Of a stretch of DNA of 64,000 bases, positions 45,839 through 56,722 are shown piece after piece (within the stretch, counting starts at the first letter, position 1; each line of letters opens with the position of its first letter). The notes below the pieces were generated by a model, which searched no databases, was not told the origin of the DNA, and saw only the letters and a list, made by a program, of their open reading frames with translations. Source of the stretch: Harmonia axyridis. Lineage: Eukaryota > Arthropoda > Insecta > Coleoptera > Coccinellidae. Where the stretch lies: the NCBI RefSeq assembly GCF_914767665.1, contig NC_059503.1:32860001-32924000 (forward strand), written 5' to 3'. The position numbers were made by a program, and so were the translations under genes.

Positions 45839-46043
45839 GTCTAGTCCAGCCATACTCAACGTGCGGCCCTTTGCCCCTTTTTATGCGGCCCGAGCAACGG
45901 CCTAGTCCAGTATTACAATTTTCACAATAGTATCATAAATGAAGTTTCGAAATTACGCAAAAATAACGGTATCAATATTCACTCATTTACCTTTGTTTTC
46001 TCCCTTATTGCGTAGGTACACACAGAACACTATATCCATAATA

Positions 46044-46976
46044 AAGGGTGTTTTTTTAGAGCTATAGAACTTTAAATAGCAATAAAACAACGATGGATTA
46101 TTCGATTGACATGAATTTTATTTTATCTGCAAGATAATCTTGTAGTGTTACATTTTAAATATGATTTCTAGCATATGACCGCCACGGCTGGCTCGGATGT
46201 AGTCCAATCTGGACGTCCAATTTTCGATGACTTTTTCCAACATTTGTGGCCGTATATCGGCAATAACACGGCGAATGTTGTCTTCCAAATGGTCAAGGAT
46301 TTGTGGCTTATCCGCATAGACCAATGACTTTACATAGACCCACAGAAAGTAGTCTAGCGGTGTTAAATCACAAGATCTTGGAGGCCAATTCACAGGTCCA
46401 AAACGTGAAATTAGGCGGTCACCAAACTTGTCTTTCGATAAATCGATTGTGGCACGAGCTGTGTGACATGTTGCGCCGTCTTGTTGGAACCACAGCTCCT
46501 AGACATCATGGTTGTTCAATTCAGGAATGAAAAAGTTAGTAATCACGGCTCTATACCGATCACCATTGACTGTAACGTTCTGGCCATCATCGTTTTCGAA
46601 GAAGTACGGACCAATGATTCTACCAGCCCATAAACAGTCAGTTTTTCTGGATGTAAGGGTTTTTTGACATACACTTGAGGATAAGCTTCACTCCAAATGC
46701 GGCAGTTTTCTTTGTTGACGTAGCCATTCAACCAGAAGTGCGCTTCATCGCTAAACAAAATAAAATGGACGTAGTGCGCGATACCTATTCCGCACAGAAC
46801 CATTATTTTCGAAATAAAATTGCGCTATTTGCAAGCGTTATTCAGGCGTGAGTCTATTTATGATGAATTGCCAAACCAAACTGAGGATAAATCACTTGAC
46901 AGCTGATAAATCGGTCGCCATCTTGAACAGTAATGCCAGCTTAAAGTTATATATGTACCTCGAAAAAAAACACCCG
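46044..46976 (-). mobile_element. Tc1/mariner element, decayed, about 930 bp
   Basis: GGGTGTTTTTTTAGAG near 46047 and CGAAAAAAAACACCC ending 46976 form short inverted ends around a minus-strand transposase pseudogene. The GGGTGTTTTTTT terminus matches the surviving right end of the copy at 39537-39922. The element is inserted in the hAT element 45847-47641 and is shorter than full-length family members. Confidence 0.82.
46148..46803 (-). pseudogene. Tc1/mariner transposase, frameshifted
   Basis: Three consecutive pieces of a DDE transposase read along the minus strand. The first (46803 to about 46590) has the first catalytic Asp in ILFSDEAHFWLNGYVNKENC. The second (about 46560-46395, different frame with an in-frame TAG) has ELWFQQDGATCHTARATIDL with the second Asp. 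The third (46393-46148) has NWPPRSCDLTPLDYFLW with the third acidic residue, followed by the same carboxy end as at 39.8 kb. The amino-terminal DNA-binding region is lost. Enzyme activity is excluded by the frame breaks. Confidence 0.92.
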
Positions 46977-47139
46977 TTATAAACAATGGATTCTTTATGT
47001 CATAATATACCTAATCTTTTTAGCGAGAATACCGTATCTCGCGTTTTTTGCTCTTGTAGTTTTCATTTCTATGGATTCTTGGGTGCGTTTTTTTTAGCTG
47101 ATTATACGGTTAAATTGTCATATTATTGTGTAATTTTTT

Positions 47140-47240
47140 TTCTGGTCAGTACCATGATTTTTAAAACCTCTTATTAGCATTATTTCGTGAATTATGCTAA
47201 TAAAAGGGTTTAGAAATCATGGTACCTACCAAAATAAAAA
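47140..47240. repeat. Small foldback inside the hAT element
   Basis: GTACCATGATTTTTAAAACC and TTATTAGCAT are mirrored by ATGCTAATAA and GGTTTAGAAATCATGGTACC around a centre near 47185. It could be a hairpin MITE. Confidence 0.8.
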
Positions 47241-47348
47241 ATTGCGATAACAAAAATTATTCCAATTTTCTTAAAATCGCCAATAGTACCCCTATTTTCG
47301 TTGTTGGGAGCGTTTCCCTGACACCCTGTATATTTTTATTTTCGCACT

Positions 47349-47554
47349 TCCCTACTAACATTACAAATGCAAAAAACGTAACCTGCCTGTCTGTTACGCT
47401 TTGACGCATAAACCACTGAATCGATTTTGATAAAATTCGTTTCACAGACAGGAACTACTAGTGCTTAGGAAAGGACTAAGGCTACTTTGAAACCGATTTA
47501 AAAAAAAAGTTTTGATTATGCGCGATAAACGAAAACCGCGCGGGCTAAAGCTAG
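47349..47554 (+). mobile_element. Short non-autonomous Helitron
   Basis: It begins TCCCTACTAACATTAC and contains CTGTCTGTTACGCTTTGACG and AAACCACTGAATCGATTTTG. It ends CCGCGCGGGCTAAAGCTAG followed by T. This is the arrangement of a widespread insect Helitron family: TC start, short GC-rich 3' hairpin, CTAG/T end, no terminal repeats, no target duplication. It is only about 206 bp, so it encodes no Rep/helicase. It is nested in the hAT element 45847-47641. Confidence 0.75.
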
Positions 47555-47649
47555 TTTTACCACTAGGTAAATTACTGCGGCCCGCAAGAATGAACAGTAG
47601 CAATTATGCGGCCCGAGGTGAAAAAAGGTTGAGTATGACTGGTCTAGTC

Positions 47650-47998
47650 CATCTAGAACTAGACCATTTCGACACCTAGGACAGAGATTACGGAAGTTGA
47701 CCATGCCTCTATGAGTGGTTTAATTTGAGATTGCGTAACACGATAGCGGTTAATGCGGGCCCCGGATGTCGGATGTGACGAGCATCGTCACGCTTGCAAT
47801 TCAGGCAACACATACGACCCCAACGTTGCAATATATAAAAAGCATTGTGAAGTCACGTTCCGGGAAATAAGACGTCCTTACCGGTGAATCTTTGAATTTT
47901 TGAGAATGGGGTGCGTTTTTTTCTTCTCTGACTTTGTTTTGTCTTATGTTGCCATTTAATTTTATTCTCCTTGAGTTTGGTTCTATCCTTGACAATAC
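47650..47998. other. Intergenic DNA between two repeats
   Basis: Moderate GC, no recognised exon or RNA gene. Confidence 0.4.
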
Positions 47999-48328
47999 AC
48001 AGTGTCCGTAAAGTATGCAACAAATTCATTTTTAGCTAAATAGACCATTTTAAGAAATAATCCTGAAATACGTCCATTTCTTATTTTAATTTACCGTATT
48101 TTAAAATAATAATCTTATATACAGGGTGAATTACTTTCGAGTAATGACGTCACCGTCATTTTTTTTTAAATAGAACACCCCCATTTTGTCTCAATTTTCC
48201 GATTACTCCAGCTGAACTGATTCCAAAAATGTATCACATGTTGATTCCAATTGGTACAGGGTGGACAAAAATACAATAGTTTTGTGTGTACTCATAAAGT
48301 AACGCGTAACATTCTTTATTAGTTAAAT
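47999..48328. repeat. Repeat cluster, left half (split by insertion)
   Basis: The reverse complement of this block matches 28920-29245: CAGTGTCCGTAAAGTATG, AATTTACCGTATTTTAAAATAATAAT, ACAGGGTGAATTACTTTCGAGTAATGACGTCA and TGGTACAGGGTGGACAAAAATAC. The match breaks exactly at AGTTAAAT (48328) and resumes at GTTAAATTAACAATATT (51868), showing that 48329-51867 is an insertion. Confidence 0.88.
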
Positions 48329-51300
48329 CATAGTATAAAGAAGGATAGTAAGACAGTCCTAATGTTAAAGCGATTTGAAGCGATTTCGAGAGCCATCTGG
48401 TGTTCACGTTGTAATACTGCAATAAAAATGGTCTGTAAAGTGGCGACCTCCAAAAAAAATGCAGTTATTTTAAGGAACTAATACTTTTCTGCCGGTACAA
48501 GAAGATAGGAATGAAGTTTTCTATATTTTCGTATATCTACAGAACTGTAATCAACTCGAACAGACGTTATTGTAGACTTAACAATATGAAAGAAGACCGA
48601 GACAGTGGCGTGTATAGTCCATGTTATTGATTTCTTGATAAATAACGCTGTTGCTTTGTGTTCAGAATTTTTGTACAATGGCTGTAGCGAATGGTCATTT
48701 CGAAATGTTCCTTCCAAGGTGAATTTCATTTATTTCATAAAGAGTTGACTATTTTTTCAATAAGGTTATTGTGCATTTCTGAAGAAAGATCCAATTTTCA
48801 GTGGGTTTTGCCATAGTATGGTTTTGCTTGCACAATAACCATTAATAATAATTTGTAGAATAAACAGACATTATGTCTCAGCTAAATTTTTCAATTTAAA
48901 ATAATTCAGCTATTGGGGAATAAATAATAAAATAGTCTTTTCAAAATTCGTAGGTATTTATTATTTCGATAGAATACAGTTTGCAGGTATGGTAGGTAGT
49001 TAAATGAATGTTTATTCATGAAAAGAAAGTTTGACTAACTCACCCTTCGGGCTCGAGGGTTAATTTCTTCGAATGAATAAACATGTATAACTCACGTAAT
49101 GTATACAAAATTTTACCCCATTTGATGGGGATTCAAATGAACAGTTTCCAGAAATAACTATGAAATGAGATGAAAGGTACCGCTCCAATTTGTGATTGCT
49201 ACGACACTGGGTATTGGATTGTTAGCAATTGTCATAAAAAATATGATAGTCTTGGAGGAATTCAGTGGTGAATTAACTTTATTTTTAAATTACTGAATGG
49301 ATTAACGTCATTTTACCCTTGTTGCTGTGGATTGAATGATGTCGTTTTATGCGACAAAATGGTATAAAAAATGAAATAATCCTTGAACAATCTATATTCT
49401 CACATGTTTCCTATGCATTACTCTGTGTGGCTAAATGGATACTTATTATTTCATTGATCTTCACTACGAAAACTTTTTGAAACTCTCGAAAAATACCTCA
49501 GCCAGGTTGTTGAGCCGTGTTTATGCAGCTAACTTGCTAAGTTGAAAACAACCTACTTTGTGGAGCTAAATAATTTATTTGATACTCTGAATATTTTCAT
49601 CTGAACTTTGCAATCCTATGTATATAAAGCGATACCAATCTAATAATTCTGCCGATTTTCATTCAACAATAATGAATTAGGTTCTTTATACTATGTCTAA
49701 AGTAACTGTACCTATCAGTTAATTTCTGATGATTAAAATATTAGCAGTGTTACATAAAGAATAACAACGGCCTTAGGATTTCAAGTTCCTTTTCAATGAA
49801 TACTTTTAGGGTTCTATACCTGTAATACGACCCCAACTCCCTTCTATTGTATTGTTATGGCCACTCTTCAAGTTATTTCCGCAACCAGAGGAAGAATGCT
49901 ATGTTGCCAAATTTTATAAATTTAACAATCAATTTTGTTCTTAGTTTACAAATCGCCAAAACTTTTGACTATGTGTGTATATCGGGTGTCCCAAGGTGAG
50001 TGGCCTATTAGATTATTATGGAAACTATCGATGGTAAAGATTTAAAATTTTGTGGATAGATATTTCGCCATGTAAGGTACATTTTTAAAATAATTTCACA
50101 TTTCCAATGTTGCCGGATGTACGACAATTTGGCAACAACTTTGTTATTTTGAATGGGACATCCGGTATTTCTATTTTTTTTATGATACTCCATAAAATAT
50201 TAAATCTATTCACTCCTACTTTTCCATCCCTATCTTTAACGGTTTTTGAGTTATTAATTATTTTTCGAAATTCTAGATCGAATTGGCGTATTACGAAAAT
50301 GACTCTAGTTCGCTCAATATTTGAGATTTAAGTCAGAAATTTTGCAAGTCGTTAGATATTGATCTGATCTGTGTCACTGCTTTTGAATTATGGTTGTCAA
50401 TAATACAGGACGGACCAAAAAAAATCATCATTCACCAAGTTACAAAATTGTAAAAAAGTCTATTTTTTCAAATTAGACACCTAGTATATTTTTCAATTTT
50501 TGGAATCAGTATAACACACTCTACAATTTTTCTATTCACGTCCCTATACCTATCTCAACTGGATTCCGAGTTTTTCGATTTTTTTTACTTCTGGAGGGCG
50601 TATGAAAATGAAACCTATACCAGATTTTAAGTTAGATCTTCAGGAACACAACTGTGAAAACCGCATAGAATTCTGTGCTGTAGTTTCTGCGTGATGCGCA
50701 AACGAATTTACATACAGACAAAAAGACAGACAGACAAAAAATTTAAAAATGGTTGTTCTGCCTTCTAATACTCATATAAGATCTCCCAGCATTGGTTTTC
50801 TTCAAATATCTCTCATGTACCGACGTCGGACCCCTTACAATTTTATTATATATCAAGATTTGATTTATTATTTGTCTGTTCGAATCACATTTTATTATCG
50901 AAGGGAAAATGTCCGGAATTGCATAATCAAATTGCTTCTTTTACGTAAAATACATGTGCATGTATTAGGAATTAGTACCCTGACGACCGAGCTTTGCCCG
51001 GTGTTCTCATTTGGAAAGGCTATCATAAATAGTTATCAAATAAGTTTTTTTTTTAATGATGTTTTTCAAAACACCATCCTAATACCAAATTTCATCCAAA
51101 TCATTATGGGCGTTTTGGATATACCTACGCAAAATGTATGAAATTGTGCCATATTATATATTATGTTTATGTAAATATAACGAAAACTCAGCATACAAAT
51201 CGGTTTTATTTATTTATTTTCCTTATAACAACATGAAAATCAAATGTACATGTAAGTTACAAATGTATGGAAATATTTCATTTTTCATAAAATTTCCAAA

Positions 51301-51867
51301 GAGCCCACACATGACATATATTTACATTTGAAAGTTTGGTAGTTTGCAGCCAAAGGGTTGTAGGAAAAAAAAATTTTATTTTCAAAAACTGGAGAAAATT
51401 AATAATCGAATAACGGGTTTACGCATTTTTATTCTCAGTTATTGGTTGAAGAAAATGAATTTTATTCCAGACTAACGCCGAAACAAAGTATATACAATAT
51501 ACATACATGCGAATAATACCAGAATTGAGAAAACAATCAATCATTAATTTTTCGATATAATCACGTTCGAAAAAACTTGAAGAGGCGATTCAAATCCGCC
51601 CAACTTTAGTATCCGCCACTGGTTTAGATTCCAGGGTAGATTTAAAATACAGCGACATCTATATCTATTGGGTCAGCACCATCTGTTATCGAGGTACGTC
51701 TTGTCCGAAACCTAAGTATGTACCAGAATCAAGCTACGACATGCTTCGTCCTGAAATAAGCTAAGACGTGCACTGGATGGCAAATCCCCAGCGACATCTA
51801 TTGGTGCACTCCACGCCGTCAAATTTTAACCCCGTATGGTTGGATTACTATCCTTCTTTATACTATG
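48329..51867. mobile_element. 3.54 kb element, 23 bp inverted ends, 7 bp target duplication
   Basis: The left end CATAGTATAAAGAAGGATAG (48329, continuing TAA) is an exact inverted copy of the right end, which finishes CTTTATACTATG at 51867. It is flanked by GTTAAAT on both sides (48322-48328 and 51868-51874). The related uninterrupted copy at 28660-28690 has the site only once, so this is a genuine insertion. I recognise no transposase. The interior contains RTE/Helitron-like debris (GCGTGATGCGCAAACG then ACAGACAGACAGACA at 50690-50735; CCGAGCTTTGCCCGG at 50989) and AGCGACATCTATTGGTG-type sequence near 51791. The superfamily is unresolved; CA ends with a 7-8 bp duplication would allow a P-like element. 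Confidence 0.88.
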
Positions 51868-52265
51868 GTTAAATTAACAATATTATCACAATTACTTATT
51901 GTCTAGCGGCAATTGGTTTGAATGTAACACCCTGTAGTTTGTTACATTTTCAGATTAATAAAAATAAGCTGTTTCCAAACATGTTTGTTACTTGTGGTCT
52001 AGCAGACAGAATATGAAAGAAATTATTTCTTATCAATTTAAAAAGCACATAGTTATCTATTTTTTTGTGAAATGTCATTATTCGTTTAGTTATTTATTGG
52101 TGTTCAATGACAGTTTAGTACTACAATATTTTTGGTATTCGAGAATGTTTTAATTATTGCTTAGATTTAATTTATTATTTTTGCTAGACAAATTGAGACG
52201 GGGTGTTCCATTTAAAAAAAAAATGACGGTGACGTCATTTATCGAAAGTAATTCACCCTGTATAT
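51868..52265. repeat. Repeat cluster, right half
   Basis: This continues the repeat interrupted at 48328. ATTGTCTAGCGGCAATTGGTTTGAATG, ACACCCTGTAGTTTGTTACA and TGTTTCCAAACATGTTTG match 28690-28790. A further inverted piece (ATGACGGTGACGTCATTTATCGAAAGTAATTCACCCTGTATA, 52222-52263) matches 48125-48165 and 29067-29102. Confidence 0.85.
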
Positions 52266-52278
52266 TAGATTAGATTAG

Positions 52279-52966
52279 TGTGTTTCCTAATCGAATGTCA
52301 ATATTTATTGGGGTGAGTTTTGAGTCCATTTTAAGAAAAAACTTCATATGGACATATGTCCTGAACGTCTTACCTTTTGAGATACAGGATGGTAAAGTTT
52401 TCAAAAATAAAAAAAAATGGAATCTGTATTCAATTATGAGCAAATTTGATCTCTTGAATTTTTTCAATCCGACGAACGGGTTTCATCTAAAGCAATAAAA
52501 TATACGTATGTCTCTGCATGGTAATATTGTAATAAGTATGTATTAACGATATTTTTATGATCATGCAGAGAAACTGTTTTTATTTTTATAAGCGAAAACC
52601 GTGCATCGGATTGAAAAAAGTCAGGTACTTAATCAACTTTGGTAATAAATGATTGGGAAATTCAAAAATAATTTTTATTTCAGGAAAAATCTGTGGCGTA
52701 CCATCAATGTCTGACAAAATAGGCAGGTCAAATTACGTACGAACGCCACTGGTTGAAATTAAAAAAATTGATACATTGAGAATGCCTCTTGATTCATAGT
52801 ACAGTGGTAGTGTAGATATTAATAATGAGTAATTGATTTATTTTTGAGAATTTTACTACCCTATATCTCAAAAGGTAAGACGTTTATGACATATGTTCAT
52901 ATAAAGTTTTTTTCTTAAAATGGGCCCAAAAACCATAAATATTGACATTCAATTAGGAAACACCCT
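52279..52966. mobile_element. Foldback element with GTGTTTCCTAAT ends
   Basis: GTGTTTCCTAATCGAATGTCAATATTTAT (52279) mirrors ATAAATATTGACATTCAATTAGGAAACAC (ending near 52963). The ATGGACATATGTCCTGAACGTCTTACC block near 52348 mirrors GGTAAGACGTTTATGACATATGTTCAT near 52875. The central part is unpaired and contains no recognised gene. Confidence 0.85.
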
Positions 52967-53352
52967 GTATATATCAATTATACATATAGTCTAAGGTTCT
53001 ATCCATCTGTCATAACACATTTTTTGTTAATACAAATGAGGGCTCTATAGTTTTTCTAGTTTCACTTCCTTTGTCTGCAGCAACTTCTAATTAATCCATT
53101 GCATTGAATTATGCACTGAATTCTGAATTTTCTGCAGTATTCCACTTAGGCAACACACAAAACACAACCTTTTATTGATTGTTGCTCGCTTTATCCATGT
53201 TTAAATGAATTATTAAGGTCTATATTATTATAAATCTGATTAGTTTGATTTTTTCCAAGGCTAATTTATGTTAATTTAAGGTTTAACGAATTGATATAAA
53301 ATCTCATAGTATTCGTAGTACTTATATTCGGATACGCCCTAGATTCTCGAAT

Positions 53353-53424
53353 GGGGGTATAGCTCAGTGGTAGAGCATTCGACTGCAGATCGAGAGGTCC
53401 CCGGTTCAAACCCGGGTGCCCCCT
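53353..53424 (+). tRNA. tRNA-Cys (anticodon GCA)
   Basis: This is a 72 nt cloverleaf. The acceptor stem GGGGGTA pairs with TGCCCCC (one G-U). The A-box is AGCTCAGTGGTAGAGC and the anticodon loop CTGCAGA gives GCA. The B-box is GGTTCAAACCC and the discriminator base is T (U), as expected for cysteine. It has no intron. CCA is not encoded, as usual in eukaryotes. A TTTTTTT Pol III terminator follows at about 53426-53432. Confidence 0.98.
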
Positions 53425-53480
53425 CTTTTTTTATGAATATTGTGAACTTTCCAAATTCAACACTAGTCTGAAATTGCATC

Positions 53481-55330
53481 TACAGTCCATTCAGGAATTA
53501 TTGACATCCCGGGTGGCTTTGGAAAATCGAAATTAAGTTGGTACTGGCTCATTCCGTAACATTTTGAATTGCAGATTTCGGGTTGGCATTGGAAATGTCA
53601 TTGACAGGAGGTTAGATTTCAGTTTGTTTTGATCGAAGAAATTTCGAAACTTAAAAGTTGTATCAATTTCAAACACACATTGATTAGTTTATTTGAGTAT
53701 TTCTCACAGTACTGTTTGAGAAAAGAAGAAGGCAAGTCATTACAACCTGGATTATTAGTGGAAGAAAACCTGTGCAATACGATTTCACCTTCAAAGAATC
53801 ATTGAATGATTTGATTGTTACCAAAAGCCGAGCCAAAAGCAAACAATATATCAGCCTGGATGAAATTTGACCAAAAAGCATCTGGATTTTAATCAATCAA
53901 AGACAACATTACATAAACTTAATTGGTTACAAGTTCAAAGCAGTTAATAAAAGGAAAATTCTTATTGATAAACAGAAAAATATAATAATAAGTTGAGAAC
54001 AATTTTATGGTGAATACAGAGAATATTTGCAACAAAATGTGAAATTCATTTATCTGGAGGAAACTTGGTTATTTGAAAATGCCAGCATTATTCAACAGTG
54101 GACTCTAGAAAGTAAACAAAATGTTTTTCAAGTATATTAAAGGGTAAAAGTAGAAGGAGCACTATTTTGAATACTGGATATTTGGATTTTTACCTGGATG
54201 TTTTGTTTTGACAGTGGTGATCACGAGGATTATATAAATCTTATAGAGAGAATTATTTTATTATTGGATTGCTAAACAAAGTCTTGGCATTGCATCTATA
54301 GTTTATTTATATTCTATATTGAAATTAAGTATTGTTATATCTGTTTTTTGTTCTTCAATGAGTAATCCAAAAATCTAATAAATTCCAATTGCTTTATAGA
54401 ATTTTTACTGAGTATTTAATCAAAAAATATATTCAGAAGAGTAACTTGAAGAATTTCTTCACCTCTTACCCACTTGAAGATAATAATAGAATGCAATAAA
54501 ATTTTAAAATTCACAAATTAAAAATAATTTCATGCAAAAATGCTTTTAGTGAGTGAGTTAATGCTGTTATGGGCAAAATAATTTATGTAATTTAATAGAA
54601 ACTAGTATAAAACCATTTCAATAAAAAACAGAAAACTCGAGTACAAATATTACCTATATTTTTCATACAAGTTAAATCAATCATTCATGTCATGAACAGT
54701 TTCAATAAATAGTGACTTCAAAAAGTAATTTACACATCGGCTGATAAATTGGTTCCAATTTTGAAAGTTACAGTACAACTGTGATGTCAAAATTTTTCAT
54801 ATACTAAATGGATTCTTTGAATTTTATTTCTGTCTTATTATATCTGTATTATTATTATTATTATTCTTCACCAGTTTAGACACCACAGTTAAAATGATCC
54901 ATAAGAGTTATTTGATAAGAATTTTGCAAGCAGGTTGGTATCCAGTGTCCATCAGTAATGCAACAATTTTTAAAGAGCCTTTGGTGAAAAGGAATATGCA
55001 TATTTTAATGATCTTCAATGGGATCTTTCATGGGCGACTCTTAAATGAATAGATATCTCTTCGTTGGATTTCCTTGAAATGAGATAGCATTTCACCATAT
55101 TTTTACGTTATATAATCTGAATTTCAATTTATGAAATCATGACTGTATGCGTCCCTTCGTAATTTCGAGTTTCAGGATCTTTCGGATACAAAAATGATGA
55201 AAATAATTTAAACTGGTTATTTCTATGATGAACCATAGCAATTTTTAGTGATATTTATGTTACCAGAAATAAAGCCTCGACTAGACGTTCATGGCCTACT
55301 TCGATGTCAATAATTCCTGAATGGACTGTA
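53481..55330. repeat. Segment bounded by 28 bp inverted repeats
   Basis: The 28 bases at 53481-53508 (TACAGTCCATTCAGGAATTA then TTGACATC) are an exact reverse complement of 55303-55330. The 1.8 kb between them is AT-rich with no recognised gene; short imperfect pieces such as GGTTGGCATTGGAAATGTCATTGACA lie near the left end. The outer flanks show no clear target duplication. Confidence 0.7.
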
Positions 55331-55339
55331 CATACGACA

Positions 55340-55860
55340 ACAAAATTTCGTTTTGCTATCAGAACCATAGAAAATTCGAGCAAAATATAAAAAAAAAACA
55401 AATATTTCAGTAACAACAGAAAGAACCGAGTTTAAATTGTAGGTGTAGATGTTCAAAAACAATTTGATGCTCAAAATTACATTTTCATTGTTTTATCAGA
55501 ACCATAGAAAATTCAAGAAGAATATTCGATATACCATATACCTAGATTCCCAACGTTTCCGTGAAAATTGGTCCAGTCCAGATTTTGCGAGTATTTATAA
55601 AATAACACTTTTATGTGAATCGCGAAATCAGAAACATTCAAGCCAAAAATCAAAAAAGAAATTAATATTTGAGTGACAAGAACTTCTACGGAGATGAAAT
55701 TCAACGTGTAGATCTATAATAACAATATCAAGTATATTGAAGAATTTTATATTGATCGTGAAGAACCATAGAAAATGCAAGCAGAATACCGAAAAAAATT
55801 TACCCAATATTTCATTAACAAATTAACAAATGATTTGGTTGAAATTTAGTGTGCATTTGT
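55340..55860. repeat. Degenerate direct repeats around AGAACCATAGAAAATTC
   Basis: Three copies of (C/G)AGAACCATAGAAAAT(T)C followed by an AATAT/AAAA-rich stretch and a TTTCA(G/T)TAACA-like segment begin near 55360, 55496 and 55762. Between them GTGTAGATGTTC/GTGTAGATCTAT motifs also repeat. Periodicity is irregular. No coding signal. Confidence 0.6.
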
Positions 55861-56650
55861 TCAATAATCAATTAAATATTCATGCCGAATTTCAGAAGGA
55901 TCGTATCATTGAAACCGCTGATATACGCAATCTAACCGACAACAATGACGATAATAATAATAAATCACATCTCATATAATACATAAATGACAATTCTGTG
56001 GTCTCCATTAGCCGCATAAATGAACGATCGTTCGAAAGTTCCTGACATCAAGTTACTGCTTTCCATGAATTTTTAAGATATAAGAGGAAATGAACCATAG
56101 TGTAATATTTGATAATAACATAACCGCATAGCGATTTACGTCTGAAAAATACCAATATGGTTTCTCTTATATCGAATTGGTAAAAGCCGTATTTTCAACT
56201 ACATTGTCGAATCCAAGCATTCAAGTTTTTACCATTGAGATAAGTCGATGACCAGAGTCTGTCAAGGATGGATGTAGCATGTTTGAAGGTCAATTCAACA
56301 ATCTCATGAAGAAATGCGAAATCAAAGAATCCAGACGATTTTCTTACTCAATCAGAATCATTGATTAGTGAAGAAATTTCAAAGCACATAATTTTTCCTA
56401 AGTGTTGTCGAATATTGAGATTCATTTGAAAATTCATCTTGATACACTTACTAGAGATAGAAACTTGAAAGCAAATAAAGAGTCGCCTAAAATATTTTCG
56501 TTAAAATAATTTTATGAAATGGTTCAATTGAATGTGTTACATTAATTCCCAATTCGTATAAATAAATGACCTTCTTACAATGTCATCTAAACCTAAGAGA
56601 AACGTCAAAATAAGTTACAATCTGTTCCAGAAAAAAAATTACAACAACTC
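55861..56650. other. AT-rich intergenic DNA
   Basis: No gene was recognised. The T-run downstream of the minus-strand tRNA-Thr (about 56630) lies here and would serve as its Pol III terminator. Confidence 0.45.
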
Positions 56651-56722
56651 TGCCTCCTGTGAGGATTGAACTCACGACCCCTGGTTTACAAGACCAGTGC
56701 TCTGCCACTGAGCTAAAGAGGC
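56651..56722 (-). tRNA. tRNA-Thr (anticodon UGU)
   Basis: This is a 72 nt cloverleaf on the minus strand. The acceptor stem GCCTCTT pairs with AGGAGGC, with the usual minor mismatch near the inner end. The A-box is AGCTCAGTGGCAGAGC, the anticodon loop CTTGTAA gives TGT, and the T-arm is GTGAGTTCAATCCTCAC. The discriminator is A. It has no intron and no encoded CCA. A run of eight T lies about 15 bases downstream on the same strand. Confidence 0.98.

Larger units (their letters stand above)
45847..47641. mobile_element. hAT-type element, 1795 bp, with nested insertions
   Basis: The ends CAGCCATACTCAAC (45847) and GTTGAGTATGACTG (ending 47641) are inverted repeats with one mismatch. They are flanked by the exact 8 bp duplication GTCTAGTC (45839-45846 and 47642-47649). 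GCGGCCC motifs lie just inside both ends (45869 and 45887 left; 47577 and 47609 right). The 8 bp duplication and CAG...CTG ends indicate a hAT transposon. No hAT transposase remains. The interior holds a mariner copy (46044-46976), a small palindrome (47140-47240) and a Helitron (47349-47554). Confidence 0.93.

Noticed and set aside
50749..51141. 130-codon frame inside the 3.54 kb transposon.
   Set aside because: It spans repeat debris (CCGAGCTTTGCCCGG, CCAAATTTCATCCAAATC-type sequence) common in insect non-coding repeats; no transposase motif.
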